The notes: generated by a model not told the origin, from the letters alone. A DNA stretch of 64,000 nt from Lachnospiraceae bacterium (GCA_902363835.1 CABJBM010000004.1:62001-126000), one strand, 5' to 3'; shown: positions 44,767 through 54,828, counted from the stretch's first letter. Program-made: numbers and translations.

Positions 44767-47247
44767 TCATTCCAGAAACTCAATATATCCCATGTTGCCG
44801 TTTACGCGGATTTGGTCTCCATCCTTGATGTGTTTTGTGGCATCGGTCACTCCCACCACAGCAGGAAGGCCGTATTCCCGTGTGATGACCGCGCCGTGGG
44901 TCGCCATTCCTCCCACCTCCGTAACAAGTCCGCTTATGGAGATGAAGGCAGGTGTCCAGCTGGGGTCCGTGAATTTTGTCACCAGGATATCGCCTTTTTC
45001 TATTTTTCCTGCGTCCTTTATATCCAGGATGACCCGCGCCCGTCCCTCTGCCACGCCGCTTGATACGGCAAGGCCGGGCAGTGCGCCCTGGGGAACCTTG
45101 CGGTTGTATTCCCCTTCTACCACCTCTCCGTCAGAGAAGATGAGGCGGGGCGGGGTGAGAGAGGCATACTTTTCATAATCTGTTCGCAGTGTATCAATTT
45201 TCTCATAATCAGGTACATATTCTCCGGCAAATAAGCCGGTCAGCTCCTGGAGGCGTAAATAGAAAATATCATCCACGTTTCTTAGTCTGCCTTCTTTCAC
45301 AAGCTTTTCGGATTCCCGGATGATCGCCTGTTTGTATTCCCAATACCGTTTCATCCAGTAATATTTCGGCGATTCCCTCAGGCCAAGAAAATTCCGGTAA
45401 AAGGACAGCTGTTTTGCCAGCCTTCCGGCCTTTTTGGCTCCCCACTTCTTTTTGGCAGTAAAGACCATTGTTTTAACGGCTTCCTCGCTTTCTTTCTTCC
45501 CTTGAAGGAATTTTTGCTCTGCGTGGCCTCTTGGAAGCCTTATGTCCGCCAGAACAGTGGGGAGAATCTTTCCCGGGGCCTCGGCAAACCGGGGTTTTGA
45601 GATGTCGATTTCCCCGGGACAGCGCATTCCGTACCGGGAGAAAAATGCCTCAAAGGCTTTTGCAGCTTCCCCGCCGCCCTGGAGTTTCTTTAGTTCGTCA
45701 ATGCAAAATGAATCCCCTGCGGCTTCAAGGTATTTTATAACCTCCGGGAAATCTCTTGCAGCGTCTGCGATCCGGCTGACGTAAAATCCCATTTCAGAGG
45801 TGATGTTCCCCTTTATGGATTTTGATACATCAACGCTTATATTGTCCCGTCCCAAAAGAAGCTTTCCCGCTTTATCAATGGGCTTTGTAAGGAAAAAGGC
45901 CACCATAAGAGGCCCTAAGCCTTCCGGGTCAAACAGGCCTTTCATCAGATTGTCTGCATCGTTTACAATGTAATCGATTACCGCTTTGCCGGTCAATCCT
46001 GAAAGTCCTTTTCTTGTATTCTGAATTGCCGCTTCCATGCGGCGGTTGTAGCCGTCAATAATTGACGGATCGTTTTTCCGGTAAATCTTAAATCCGGCTG
46101 TGATGCTTTTGCCCACATCCTTTGGCATGGCAAAATCGCTTTTCTGTCCTTTGGGAATGGATCTGATATAATCCTTTCTGGCCAGGACCTGATTGAATGC
46201 GCTGCTCATCAGCTCGTCAGAGTTGGACACCTTCAGCCGTACCAGTGACTTGCCTATGGGGCTGTTTAAGTTATGCGTGATCTCCATATAAGGCCGTCCG
46301 CCGATTTCTGATACCTTCACGGTTTTGGACATCAATGCCCAAAGAGACATGCCAAGGGGAAGCATGGTATCGGTCATCATCTGTAAGTGCCCCACAGAGA
46401 TGAAGCAGCGTTTAAACCCATCGGGGGATGGAGGGCAGGGGAAAAGGGTAGTAATTCCCCGGGACTGGACAATGTAGAATTTCCCGCCGTCAAAGCACCA
46501 TTCAATATCCTGGGGGCTGCCGAATTCTTTCTGAATCTTTTTTCCCATGGCGGAGAGGGCGGCTACCTGGGCATCAGTGAGGCAGGGTTCCGGGCCGCTT
46601 CTTTTCTTTATAATGCCATTCTTGACTGTCCATGTAACCGGAATCTTTCGTCCGGACACCAGCTCTTCTCCCAGGCCCTCCACTGCTTCAATGGCAATTG
46701 TAAAACGGTCGGAGGTTATGGGATCAGCAGTAAACATGACCCCTGCCGCCTTTGCATCCACCATTTTTTGCACCACAACGGCCATTTGGACTTCATTTTC
46801 ATCAAACCCGTTTTTGGCCCGGTAAGAAACCGCCCGCTGGTTATACAAGGAAGCAAAGCAGCTGACAACTGCTTTTGTTACGGCATCAAACCCGGAAACG
46901 TTTAAATAGGTGTCCTGCTGGCCGGCAAAGGAAGCATCAGGTAAATCCTCTGCTGTGGCTGAGGAACGGACTGCAACGGAAACATTGTCTCCCAGGCCGC
47001 TGTATGCGGACTGAATCAGTTTTACCCCATCGTCGGGCAGGGTCAGCCCGGCAACCGCTGATTTTACATCTCCCTTGGCCTGGCTGACAGAGGGCAAAAT
47101 ATATTTTTTAAAAAATTCTGTTGTAACAATAAAACCGCCGGGCACGCTGTCCGGGAAACGTTGGATCAGCCTTGCAAGACTGGCTCCCTTGCCGCCTGAT
47201 ATGTTGATGGAAGCGGCTTCCTTATCGCTGATGTTCAGTATATACAT
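44767..47247 (-). CDS. PEP-utilising phosphotransferase, rifampin phosphotransferase (Rph)-like
   Basis: 826 residues. Residues 1-~310 are an ATP-grasp domain as in PEP synthase (GGKGASLARL, VAVRSSATAEDLPDASFAGQQDTYLNV, IEWCFDGGKFYIVQSRG). The middle is a large helical region unlike PEP synthase's catalytic barrel. The C-terminal swivelling His domain has GGMATHGAVITREYGLPAVVGV with the phospho-carrier His784, 42 residues from the end, as in Listeria Rph (His825 of 867, from memory). This three-part plan fits enzymes that phosphorylate rifamycins using both ATP phosphates. A different substrate is possible. Its start overlaps the TetR stop by one base. Confidence 0.75.
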   Translation of the reverse strand: MYILNISDKEAASINISGGKGASLARLIQRFPDSVPGGFIVTTEFFKKYILPSVSQAKGDVKSAVAGLTLPDDGVKLIQSAYSGLGDNVSVAVRSSATAEDLPDASFAGQQDTYLNVSGFDAVTKAVVSCFASLYNQRAVSYRAKNGFDENEVQMAVVVQKMVDAKAAGVMFTADPITSDRFTIAIEAVEGLGEELVSGRKIPVTWTVKNGIIKKRSGPEPCLTDAQVAALSAMGKKIQKEFGSPQDIEWCFDGGKFYIVQSRGITTLFPCPPSPDGFKRCFISVGHLQMMTDTMLPLGMSLWALMSKTVKVSEIGGRPYMEITHNLNSPIGKSLVRLKVSNSDELMSSAFNQVLARKDYIRSIPKGQKSDFAMPKDVGKSITAGFKIYRKNDPSIIDGYNRRMEAAIQNTRKGLSGLTGKAVIDYIVNDADNLMKGLFDPEGLGPLMVAFFLTKPIDKAGKLLLGRDNISVDVSKSIKGNITSEMGFYVSRIADAARDFPEVIKYLEAAGDSFCIDELKKLQGGGEAAKAFEAFFSRYGMRCPGEIDISKPRFAEAPGKILPTVLADIRLPRGHAEQKFLQGKKESEEAVKTMVFTAKKKWGAKKAGRLAKQLSFYRNFLGLRESPKYYWMKRYWEYKQAIIRESEKLVKEGRLRNVDDIFYLRLQELTGLFAGEYVPDYEKIDTLRTDYEKYASLTPPRLIFSDGEVVEGEYNRKVPQGALPGLAVSSGVAEGRARVILDIKDAGKIEKGDILVTKFTDPSWTPAFISISGLVTEVGGMATHGAVITREYGLPAVVGVTDATKHIKDGDQIRVNGNMGYIEFLE

Positions 47248-47858
47248 TACAGGTATTCCTCCTTATACAGGTTGCTTTTCAGCATGTTCATGATTCTTTC
47301 CAGCTCTTCGGTTATTTTATCCAGCTGGCAGGGTTCATCAGACATTTCGTGAGCATATCCTTCCGCCATGAGAAACATCAGGCGCATGATTACGTCAATA
47401 TCCACACCATCCCTGAATTTGATTTTGTCTTCCTTTTTTACCACCAGATCATAGGAAAACTTCTGGGCCTCGGGCATAATCTTTTTTGTGATATCAATGA
47501 CTGCGGCATCGGTTTCCTCAAACATACTGATGATGAATTTCAATATGTGAGGATACTTTTCCAGTATGCCCATTTTCATTTTGGAAGCCATAATAATTCG
47601 TTCAAATAAATCATCATATGCGTTGATTTTATTGCGGTTATAGGCGTCAATCATAACATTTCTTACGTAATCTGACAGGTACAGGTACAAATCCCTTTTT
47701 GTGCCAAAATAATGGAACAGCATTGGTTTGGATACTCCGCTGGTTTGGGCGATGTCGCTCATAGAGGCCTTTTTATACCCATGCTTTCCAAAACACTTCA
47801 GAGCTGCCTCAATGATGGGCCGCTGCTTTTCTTCTGAAAGTTCTTTAAACTTTTCCAT
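47247..47858 (-). CDS. TetR-family transcriptional regulator
   Basis: 203 residues. The N-terminal helix-turn-helix is typical (IIEAALKCFGKHGYKKASMSDIAQTSGVSKPMLFHYFGTKRDLYLYL), with a helical ligand-binding domain behind it. The first gene of the Rph-like/ABC exporter operon, it is transcribed from a promoter overlaid by two TetR-type operators, so it almost certainly represses its own operon until the substrate (probably a drug) binds. Confidence 0.92.
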   Translation of the reverse strand: MEKFKELSEEKQRPIIEAALKCFGKHGYKKASMSDIAQTSGVSKPMLFHYFGTKRDLYLYLSDYVRNVMIDAYNRNKINAYDDLFERIIMASKMKMGILEKYPHILKFIISMFEETDAAVIDITKKIMPEAQKFSYDLVVKKEDKIKFRDGVDIDVIMRLMFLMAEGYAHEMSDEPCQLDKITEELERIMNMLKSNLYKEEYL

Positions 47859-47881
47859 GCTTTCACCTTCCGAAAATAATA

Positions 47882-47934
47882 TTGACCGAATTGGTTCATG
47901 GCTTGATTATAGCACTATGAACCGATTCGGTCAA
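47882..47934 (-). promoter_or_regulatory. promoter with twin TetR operators
   Basis: On the minus strand TTGACC and TATAAT are exactly 17 bases apart. The region is an inverted repeat with 18-base arms (47882-47899 and 47917-47934). Each arm contains its own palindrome: ACCGATTCGGT (perfect) and ACCGAATTGGT (one mismatch). One operator covers the -35 and spacer, the other the start point. The plus strand shows a weaker mirror promoter (TTGACC-17-GATTAT). Confidence 0.85.
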
Positions 47935-48090
47935 AGTAAATTTTTTACAATATATTGAGTGATATGTGTCAGTATGGCCTCCTGACATGAGTTCTATCGC
48001 CTTTTTTATCCGGACGCCGGTTAAAAGACAGATGTTGGCGACCGTTCCCGTTTCCCAGCCTAATCTGTTATTTCTGTATCCACATCCTCT

Positions 48091-48864
48091 TTACCTTGCG
48101 TCTACGACTTCCCTTGCCATGGCGATTAAATCATCACAGCTTAAATCATCAAAGGAGCTGAGGGAATACTCCATACCGTTTTCATTCCAGTTTACATAAC
48201 GGTATACCTTACGCTCTTCCTTGTCGCTTCCGTAGCTGATCATCAGTTTGCCTTCTTCTTCCAGCTTTGAGTCTTCCGCAGATGGTTTTGCATCCGGCGG
48301 TAAAAACAGATAGTTATCTTCATGGGCTTCTAACGTAATATCCTTATAAACTTCCTGCTTTATTGCAGCCGAAGATTCCTGGAAAACCATGTCCTGATGC
48401 TGGTAGATGTCAAGTGATGCACGATTATTCTCTCCATAACCTGCATAGAGTTCAGGGTAGGTGATCAATGGATTCTGGTTCTCGTCCATTCCTTTTACCA
48501 TGGTCATGGAGCCTTCGTTAAAAGCAAGGCCATTGGAAAACCCATCCACCAGCTTTGGAACGGTTCCCATCTGGCTTTCCGCTAACTGGATTAGTTCATT
48601 TTTTGAATGAACGATTTCATTTCTGGATGAAGAGCTCATCAGGCTTGTGATTTTTCCTCCTGCAATTGCTGTAACAGTTCCCAATACGGTTATTGTACAC
48701 ATTGCTGCCAAAGCTGCCACCATTTTCTTTTTATTAAATCTCATAATTCTGCTCCTCATTTCTATTTTTTTATGAATTTCTCCAAGACAACGATTCTCTG
48801 CCCGGGCATCCGGCTGTATCCGGTCCAGTTCGGCCTTTATGACTTGTTTTAATCTGTCATCCAT
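48091..48864 (-). CDS. membrane-anchored anti-sigma-like protein
   Basis: 257 residues. A short cytoplasmic N-terminus (~48 residues, with CLGEIHKKIEMRSRIMRFNKKK) is followed by one membrane helix (MVAALAAMCTITVLGTVTAIAGG). The ~190-residue outer domain is of the DUF4367/DUF4179-like kind found behind ECF sigma factors. The gene overlaps the sigma gene by eight bases. It probably binds the sigma factor at the membrane and releases it on envelope stress. The exact family is not certain. Confidence 0.75.
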   Translation of the reverse strand: MDDRLKQVIKAELDRIQPDARAENRCLGEIHKKIEMRSRIMRFNKKKMVAALAAMCTITVLGTVTAIAGGKITSLMSSSSRNEIVHSKNELIQLAESQMGTVPKLVDGFSNGLAFNEGSMTMVKGMDENQNPLITYPELYAGYGENNRASLDIYQHQDMVFQESSAAIKQEVYKDITLEAHEDNYLFLPPDAKPSAEDSKLEEEGKLMISYGSDKEERKVYRYVNWNENGMEYSLSSFDDLSCDDLIAMAREVVDAR

Positions 48865-49474
48865 GACAAAGTCCCCTTTCCATTTCTGTTTTTTCAGAGC
48901 CGTCAGCTTCCAGTAAATCCTTCAGCAGTTTTCTTGCCTTATGCAGACGGGATTTTACCGTCCCTTCCATGGCTCTTGTAATATGTGCGATTTCTCTGGT
49001 GCTCAATTCGTTGTAATAATACAAAAGAACCACTGTGCGGTATTTCATATCCAGATGACTGAGTGCTTTCTGAATTTCTTTTGCTGTCTCTGCCTCTAAA
49101 ACAGATTCCAATGGCCCGCCTGTTTTTTTATCCTCCCGGATGTGTTCCGCGCCCCTTTTATCCTCCTCATTTTCCAGAATACCTTCATAAGAGATCTCAG
49201 CCATTCCTTTTTTCTTTCGTTCAAGCCGCCAGGCTGTCCGGACCAGAATCTGATACAGCCAGGGCTCAAAGCGTTCCGTTTGTTTCAGTTTTGACTTGTA
49301 AAGGTAGCATTTAACAAATGTCTCCTGCAAAATGTCCTCACTGTCACTTGGGTTACCGGTAATAAAATACGCCATACGGTACAGCTTTCCGGAATAGGAA
49401 TGGTATAATTCGTCAAATGCTGCTTCGCTGCCATTTATCATGCTTTCTACCAAAGCCCTTTTTTCTTCCATCAT
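48857..49474 (-). CDS. ECF-type RNA polymerase sigma factor
   Basis: About 205 residues. Region 2 (AAFDELYHSYSGKLYRMAYFITGNPSDSEDILQETFVKCYLYKSKL) and region 4 (ALSHLDMKYRTVVLLYYYNELSTREIAHITRAMEGTVKSRLHKARKLL) are clear, joined by a short linker as in ECF sigma factors. I chose the ATG at 49474, behind AGGAAAGGAAACAGG. The longer frame to 49504 would include the ribosome site. With its overlapping membrane partner it forms a sigma/anti-sigma pair, targets unknown. Confidence 0.92.
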   Translation of the reverse strand: MMEEKRALVESMINGSEAAFDELYHSYSGKLYRMAYFITGNPSDSEDILQETFVKCYLYKSKLKQTERFEPWLYQILVRTAWRLERKKKGMAEISYEGILENEEDKRGAEHIREDKKTGGPLESVLEAETAKEIQKALSHLDMKYRTVVLLYYYNELSTREIAHITRAMEGTVKSRLHKARKLLKDLLEADGSEKTEMERGLCHG

Positions 49475-49575
49475 AACCTGTTTCCTTTCCTTTTTTAGAT
49501 GCATCTGATAATAAGAGTCACCAAAGTACCATTTGGTTCATTTTTTATGGGTTTTATTTTAAAAAATATGAAACA

Positions 49576-49625
49576 AAGGACCGGAGACGGGAAACCAACA
49601 GCTGTTGTTCCCGTCTCCGATCCTT
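49576..49625 (-). terminator. terminator of the V-ATPase operon
   Basis: CGGAGACGGGAA pairs with TTCCCGTCTCCG, extended by AAGGA/TCCTT and AACAGCTGTT. Transcribed on the minus strand it is followed by T-rich sequence, 32 bases past the subunit D stop. Confidence 0.8.
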
Positions 49626-49656
49626 ATGTTATGAACGCGGTCATTGGATCCTGCCG

Positions 49657-50277
49657 CTAAATTCCATTTTTATTCCTCTTAATCACCTTAAGCCTGGTAA
49701 ACTCTTCTCTGTCCTTTTCTTCCAGTGAATTGGTGATATTCTTTGTCAGAGTCTCATACCTGGGTATGGTAATATTCTTTAAGGCATTGGCCCGTTTCTG
49801 GGTCCTCTTAATGCTGTTTGCCAGACGGTAGGCGGAATTTTCCACCATGGACAGCTTTACCGTCAGCTTTTTCACCTTTTCAAACTGGTAACGGGCTTCA
49901 TCCAGGGATTCTTTGGTGCTGTAATAGGCATAAGTCAGATTTAAGGGGATTTCATCGTGCTCTACCAGGGGGATCTCTGTCCCCATAATGCTTCTGGTCT
50001 TGATGCGCACCGAATTGTCCACAGGAACTGCCATGGCAATGTCCTGTACATAGTTGATCCCCAGCTCAATATTAGCCTTTTGCAGGGCTTTATAGGCGGA
50101 AGTAAAGGTGACGTCGATTTCCGACTGGATGCCTTTTGCCTCATCGATCAGGCTCATCAGTTCCTTGATGAGGATGTTCCGCTTTTTATCCATGAGCTCA
50201 TAACCCTGTCTGGCTAAAGACAGAGAGCTTTTTGCAAGAATCAGATTCCCCTTGGTGGGAAATGTATTGGGATTCAT
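49657..50277 (-). CDS. atpD: V-type ATP synthase subunit D
   Basis: 206 residues, helical, the central-stalk rotor subunit. The N-terminus (NPNTFPTKGNLILAKSSLSLARQGYELMDKKRNILIKELM) is the hallmark of subunit D, and the C-terminal helix carries RRTQKRANALKN-like residues (RTQKRANALKNI). It is the last gene of the nine-gene operon. The ATG follows GAGGGAT. Confidence 0.95.
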   Translation of the reverse strand: MNPNTFPTKGNLILAKSSLSLARQGYELMDKKRNILIKELMSLIDEAKGIQSEIDVTFTSAYKALQKANIELGINYVQDIAMAVPVDNSVRIKTRSIMGTEIPLVEHDEIPLNLTYAYYSTKESLDEARYQFEKVKKLTVKLSMVENSAYRLANSIKRTQKRANALKNITIPRYETLTKNITNSLEEKDREEFTRLKVIKRNKNGI

Positions 50278-50288
50278 GAATATCCCTC

Positions 50289-51692
50289 CTATTCTGACCT
50301 TCCGTCAAGGGTGGTTGGGTTGTAATACTGATCTAAGACCTTAGTATCAATACGGTCCAGTTCAGCTCTTGGAAGAAGTCCCAGAAGCTCCCAGCCAATG
50401 GTCAGGGTTTCAATGATATTCCTGTTGGCATGGTTGCCCTGCCCTACAAAACGGTTTTCAAATTCCTTTCCGAATATCAGGTATTTTTTATCAATGGGGG
50501 ACAGCTCATCTTCCCCGATGACCGAAGCCAGGGCTCTGGCGTCGCCCACCTTGGCATAGCAGGAGAAAAGCTGGTTTGCCAGGCCCTGATGATCGGCCCT
50601 TGTAAAGCCTTCCCCAATGCCATCCTTCATCAGACGGCTTAAGGAAGGCAGCACATTAATGGGGGGATAGACTGACTGGCCGTACAAACTGCGGTCCAGA
50701 ACGATCTGCCCTTCCGTAATATATCCTGTAAGGTCTGGGATGGGGTGGGTGATGTCGTCGTTTGGCATGGTCAGAATGGGGATCTGGGTCACAGAACCAT
50801 GCCGGTCCTTTACAATGCCGGCCCGCTCATAAAGGGAAGCCAGCTCGCTGTATAAATAACCGGGATAGCCCTTTCTGGAGGGAATCTCCCCCTTTGAGGA
50901 GGAAACCTCCCGGAGGGCCTCCGCATAGGCCGTCATATCAGTCAAAATAACCAGAATGTGCATCCCTTTTTCAAAAGCTAAGTATTCTGCCAGGGTCAGC
51001 GCCACTTTTGGAGTGATCAGACGTTCTACCACAGGGTCATTTGCCAGATTGATGAACATGGCAACGTGGTCGGAAACCCCGCTCTCTTCAAAGGTACGGC
51101 GGAAGAAATCTGCCACATCGTATTTCACGCCCATGGCGGCAAATACCACGGCAAATTTTTCACTGGAAAGAGCGTCATCTCCCAGTGAAGCCTGCTGCAC
51201 GATCTGGGCAGCCAGTTCGTCATGAGGAAGGCCGTTTCCTGAGAAGATGGGAAGCTTCTGCCCCCGGATCAGGGTCATCAGCCCGTCAATGGCTGAGATG
51301 CCCGTGCGGATATAATCTCTGGGGTATTCCCTTGTAACGGGATTTAAGGGCTTTCCGTTAATGTCCAGGCTGATGTCAGAGCTGATGTCTCCAAGCCCGT
51401 CAATAGGCTCTCCGATTCCGTTAAAGGTGCGCCCTAACATGTCTTCTGACACGGAAAGCTCCATGGGGTGTCCGGTGAGGCGGGTGTGGACATTTCTTAA
51501 GGCCAGCCCGTCAGTCCCTTCAAAGACCTGAATGATTGCCTTATCCTCGTAAACCTCAATGATGCGTCCCAGCTTCTGTGTTTTCTTATCTACGGTCATT
51601 TCCACGATTTCGTCGAAAGCAGCATTCTGGACGCCTTCCAAAACAACTAGGGGACCGTTAATTGCACTTAGTCCCAAATATTCGATTGCCAT
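50289..51692 (-). CDS. atpB: V-type ATP synthase subunit B
   Basis: 467 residues, the non-catalytic ring subunit. Typical motifs: [15 protein letters not shown] in place of a P-loop, [41 protein letters not shown], and the C-terminal helical part. It lies 14 bases after subunit A, with AAGGAGG. Confidence 0.96.
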   Translation of the reverse strand: MAIEYLGLSAINGPLVVLEGVQNAAFDEIVEMTVDKKTQKLGRIIEVYEDKAIIQVFEGTDGLALRNVHTRLTGHPMELSVSEDMLGRTFNGIGEPIDGLGDISSDISLDINGKPLNPVTREYPRDYIRTGISAIDGLMTLIRGQKLPIFSGNGLPHDELAAQIVQQASLGDDALSSEKFAVVFAAMGVKYDVADFFRRTFEESGVSDHVAMFINLANDPVVERLITPKVALTLAEYLAFEKGMHILVILTDMTAYAEALREVSSSKGEIPSRKGYPGYLYSELASLYERAGIVKDRHGSVTQIPILTMPNDDITHPIPDLTGYITEGQIVLDRSLYGQSVYPPINVLPSLSRLMKDGIGEGFTRADHQGLANQLFSCYAKVGDARALASVIGEDELSPIDKKYLIFGKEFENRFVGQGNHANRNIIETLTIGWELLGLLPRAELDRIDTKVLDQYYNPTTLDGRSE

Positions 51693-51706
51693 AGTCAGCC
51701 TCCTTC

Positions 51707-53473
51707 TTAAGCGTTGCGTTCGATGACGGAATCATAGAAGGCATCTACCTGCTTTTTGTAGTCATCAAACATATCCAGTCTGTCATTAGGTACATCATAT
51801 TTAATGGAAATGATCTTATCGAAAATCGGATCTTCCTTTAATACGGACATGGGCATTCCCATGGAAACCAGGGAACGGGCCTTCTTATATAAATAAAGGA
51901 TTAAGTCCATCATTTTAAACTGCTTTTCCATTGGAACGCAGGTATCCTCCTTGTGGAATGCGTTCTGCTGTAAAAATCCGATCCGGATCACCTTGGAGAT
52001 TTCCAGTATAAGCTTCTGATCATCGGGAAGCATGTCTCCGCCGATCAGCTTTACAATCTCCATGAGACTGCTTTCCTGGGTCAGGAGAAAGACCAGGCGG
52101 TTTCTGTAGTCCACGAACTTCTTATCCACACGTTCCACGTACCAGGGAGCCAGGTCCGTTAAATATTCGGAGTAGCTGCTGAGCCAGTGAATGGCCGGGA
52201 AATGGCGTTCGTTTGCCAGGTTCCGGTCCAGGCCCCAGAAGCAGCGCACAAAACGCTTGGTGTTCTGGGTCACCGGTTCAGAGAAGTCGCCGCCCTGAGG
52301 TGATACGGCTCCGATAATGGTGACTGAGCCTTCGGTTCCGTTCATATTCTGCATCATCCCGGCTCTCTCATAAAAGGCCGATAAGCGGGAAGCCAGATAA
52401 GCCGGGAAACCTTCCTCAGCAGGCATTTCTTCCAGACGCCCGGACAATTCCCTTAAGGCCTCAGCCCAGCGGGAGGTGGAGTCTGCCATGATTGCCACGT
52501 GATACCCCATATCCCGGTAATATTCCGCCAGGGTAAGGCCGGAGTAAAGGCTGGCCTCTCGGGCGGCTACGGGCATGTTGGAGGTATTGGCGATGAGGGT
52601 GGTCCGGTCCATCAAAGGATTGCCGGAACGGGGATCCACCAGCTGGGAAAACTCCTCAAGCACCTGGGTCATTTCGTTGCCACGTTCCCCGCAGCCGATG
52701 TAGATGATGATATCCGCATCAGACCATTTGGCAATCTGGTGCTGAGTCATGGTTTTTCCTGTGCCAAAGCCGCCGGGGATACAGGCGGTGCCTCCTTTTG
52801 CAAGAGGGAACAAGGTATCAATGATCCTCTGCCCCGTAATAAGGGGCTTGGAAGCAGGATATCTTTTTAATATGGGCCTGGGAACGCGGATGGGCCATTT
52901 CTGGGTCATGGTAATTTTCATTTCAGACCCGTCTAAAAGCTGGAGAGTCAGCAGGGGCTGGTCAATGGTATAAGAGCCATTCTCCACTACATCCAGGACA
53001 TAGCCCTCCATATCAGGGGGAATCATGACCTTATGGACAATGGCAGGGGTTTCCGGAACCTCTGCAATGATGGAGCCTGGAAACAGATGATCCCCTTTTT
53101 TTACTGTCATGCGGGTGTCCCAGAGTTTGGAGACGTCAAGAGAATCCACATGAACGCCTCTGTCAATGTACGCTCCTCCGGTCTTTGCGATCTCACTTAA
53201 AGGCCGTTCAATTCCGTCAAAAATATTATTTAAAATGCCTGGGGCAAGTGTGACCGATACGGGGAAACCGGTGGAGGTGACCGTTTCTCCCGGCTTTAAG
53301 CCGCTGGTTTCCTCATATACCTGGACAATGGTGCGGCGGTCCGTCAGGCCGATGACCTCGCCGACTAAGCGGTCCTTGCCTACATGGACCATTTCATTCA
53401 TTCGAAATCCGGAATCACCCTTTAAATAGATAACAGGGCCGTTGATGCCGGAAATGGTTCCTGTATTAGTCAT
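51707..53473 (-). CDS. atpA: V-type ATP synthase subunit A (catalytic)
   Basis: About 588 residues. The catalytic P-loop is [13 protein letters not shown], then GCGERGNEM and [32 protein letters not shown], with the extra ~90-residue 'non-homologous' insertion typical of A/V-type. Hydrolyses or makes ATP at the A/B interface. I chose the ATG at 53473, eight bases behind GGAGG. An in-frame TTG two codons earlier is also possible. The first codons overlap the subunit E stop. Confidence 0.96.
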   Translation of the reverse strand: MTNTGTISGINGPVIYLKGDSGFRMNEMVHVGKDRLVGEVIGLTDRRTIVQVYEETSGLKPGETVTSTGFPVSVTLAPGILNNIFDGIERPLSEIAKTGGAYIDRGVHVDSLDVSKLWDTRMTVKKGDHLFPGSIIAEVPETPAIVHKVMIPPDMEGYVLDVVENGSYTIDQPLLTLQLLDGSEMKITMTQKWPIRVPRPILKRYPASKPLITGQRIIDTLFPLAKGGTACIPGGFGTGKTMTQHQIAKWSDADIIIYIGCGERGNEMTQVLEEFSQLVDPRSGNPLMDRTTLIANTSNMPVAAREASLYSGLTLAEYYRDMGYHVAIMADSTSRWAEALRELSGRLEEMPAEEGFPAYLASRLSAFYERAGMMQNMNGTEGSVTIIGAVSPQGGDFSEPVTQNTKRFVRCFWGLDRNLANERHFPAIHWLSSYSEYLTDLAPWYVERVDKKFVDYRNRLVFLLTQESSLMEIVKLIGGDMLPDDQKLILEISKVIRIGFLQQNAFHKEDTCVPMEKQFKMMDLILYLYKKARSLVSMGMPMSVLKEDPIFDKIISIKYDVPNDRLDMFDDYKKQVDAFYDSVIERNA

Positions 53474-54068
53474 TGGCAATACCTCCCATCAGATCCTTTA
53501 CATCAAAGCGGAAATCCCGCTTTGCTTCTGCCAGCTTGGTTTGAAATGAATTGTCGATTAAAATGTGCCTGGAAGGGATGACAGCACGGATTCCTCCCAA
53601 AAAGGAATATTCGCTTACCCGGATATCAGAGCCGCCGGCAATTGACAGTTCATTGATCCTCTCTTCATCCGCAGGATCAATGTAAATGGTAATGAATTCT
53701 TTTCCTGCCAGGGTCTTTGCTTCTTTTATCTGCTTTTCCAAAAGCTTTGTATATTCGGGAGATTCCATAAATGTGGCCAATTTATCCCGAAGCTCCGAAA
53801 ACAGCTTATCTTTCAGCTCATCCTGTTTTTTTCCAAATTCCCGCTTCATGCCGATCTGTTCCAGGGAAAGCTTTTTGTTGATTTCCCGTTCGATCCGTTC
53901 GCTTTCCAGGACCACCTGCTGGCTGGCCCTGCTTTTGGCATCCTCCTGATGCTCCGAAAAGGTCTGCTCCAAGGCTGCAGTATATTCATCAAGCATCTTT
54001 GCACTGCGGGTTCTGGCATCTTCCATACAAAATTCCAGGAAATGCTGTAATTTTTCCTCAGTTGTCAA
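53466..54068 (-). CDS. atpE: V-type ATP synthase subunit E (peripheral stalk)
   Basis: About 200 residues, a long charged coiled coil (TEEKLQHFLEFCMEDARTRSAKMLDEYTAAL...) followed by a globular part with GIRAVIPSRHILIDNSFQTKLAEAKRDFR. It pairs with the small G/H subunit as the stator. The start is probably TTG at 54068 with GAGGTGG five bases before. GTG at 54077 would have no spacer. Confidence 0.88.
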   Translation of the reverse strand: MTTEEKLQHFLEFCMEDARTRSAKMLDEYTAALEQTFSEHQEDAKSRASQQVVLESERIEREINKKLSLEQIGMKREFGKKQDELKDKLFSELRDKLATFMESPEYTKLLEKQIKEAKTLAGKEFITIYIDPADEERINELSIAGGSDIRVSEYSFLGGIRAVIPSRHILIDNSFQTKLAEAKRDFRFDVKDLMGGIAND

Positions 54069-54084
54069 GATGACCACCTCTTTC

Positions 54085-54393
54085 TTATAGTTTTAATCCG
54101 ATGGCTTCATTAACATAATCTGTAATAAAGTTCGGCTTGCGGCCGGTACCATGGCGGTCAGGAATCTCTATGATCAATGGAAGCTTACGGTTCAGCTTTA
54201 CATCATTGATAATGTCCGGAAACTCTTTTCCGAATTTTTCCGTCAGGAGAATGATTCCGATCTCCTTATCGGCCAGGACTTTATCCAGTTCACGTTTCAG
54301 TTCTGCCTTTTCATGAACGACAGCGCCTTCCACCCCGGCTAATCTCATGCCGGTCCAGGTATCCACGTTATCGCTGATTAAATACATTTTCAT
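54085..54393 (-). CDS. atpF: V-type ATP synthase subunit F
   Basis: 102 residues with the Rossmann-like fold of subunit F (MKMYLISDNVDTWTGMRLAGVEGAVVHEKAEL, IGIILLTEKFGKEFPDII, LPLIIEIPDRHG). It sits on the rotor next to subunit D and regulates ATP hydrolysis. Three bases separate it from the ring-subunit gene. Confidence 0.93.
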   Translation of the reverse strand: MKMYLISDNVDTWTGMRLAGVEGAVVHEKAELKRELDKVLADKEIGIILLTEKFGKEFPDIINDVKLNRKLPLIIEIPDRHGTGRKPNFITDYVNEAIGLKL

Positions 54394-54396
54394 CGG

Positions 54397-54828
54397 TTAC
54401 AGCTTACCTAAGATCATGAAAGAAATGATCAGACCATATAAACATACACCTTCGGCAAGCCCTACGAAGATCAGTGATTTACCAAGTATGGAGCCATCCT
54501 CGCTGATGGCGCCCAGAGCAGCGCTGGCAGCAGCGGAAACCGCAATACCGCCGCCGATGCAGGCGAGCCCTGTGGAAAGTGCTGCAGCCAGGTACCCCAT
54601 TCCTGCCACGCCTCCTGTGCCGGCAGCGGCTGCTTCAGCAGCAGAAGCCTGGCCGTTGAACATGAACACGCTGGAAACGATCAGGGTGCCGAAAAATAAA
54701 AGTGCGTTGATGCTAAGGGCGGTTTTATAGCGGCCCTTTGTTTTTTCGCCCATGGCAAAGGCTCCGAAGGGGACTGCGATGCTTAAGGTCAATGCAATTG
54801 CTAATGTGATTTTTACTAAGGTTGACAT
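54397..54828 (-). CDS. atpK: V-type ATP synthase subunit K (rotor ring)
   Basis: 143 residues with four membrane helices in two hairpins. A single carboxylate for ion binding lies in the last helix (GLAEGVCLYGLIISFMIL). The first hairpin has no equivalent Glu. This fits the V-type ring with one ion site per four helices, which favours pumping over ATP synthesis. The coupling ion (Na+ or H+) cannot be decided by eye. I chose the ATG at 54828 with GGAGG. The longer frame runs into the upstream gene. Confidence 0.92.
   Translation of the reverse strand: MSTLVKITLAIALTLSIAVPFGAFAMGEKTKGRYKTALSINALLFFGTLIVSSVFMFNGQASAAEAAAAGTGGVAGMGYLAAALSTGLACIGGGIAVSAAASAALGAISEDGSILGKSLIFVGLAEGVCLYGLIISFMILGKL

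Noticed and set aside
46387..46905. 172-residue open frame on the plus strand
   Set aside because: It lies wholly antisense to the Rph-like gene, which has clear motifs, and has no ribosome site or recognisable domain.
44767..47247. plain phosphoenolpyruvate synthase call
   Set aside because: The middle domain lacks PEP synthase barrel motifs, the His motif is THGAV rather than the TCHAA type, and the distance of the His from the C-terminus matches rifampin phosphotransferases.
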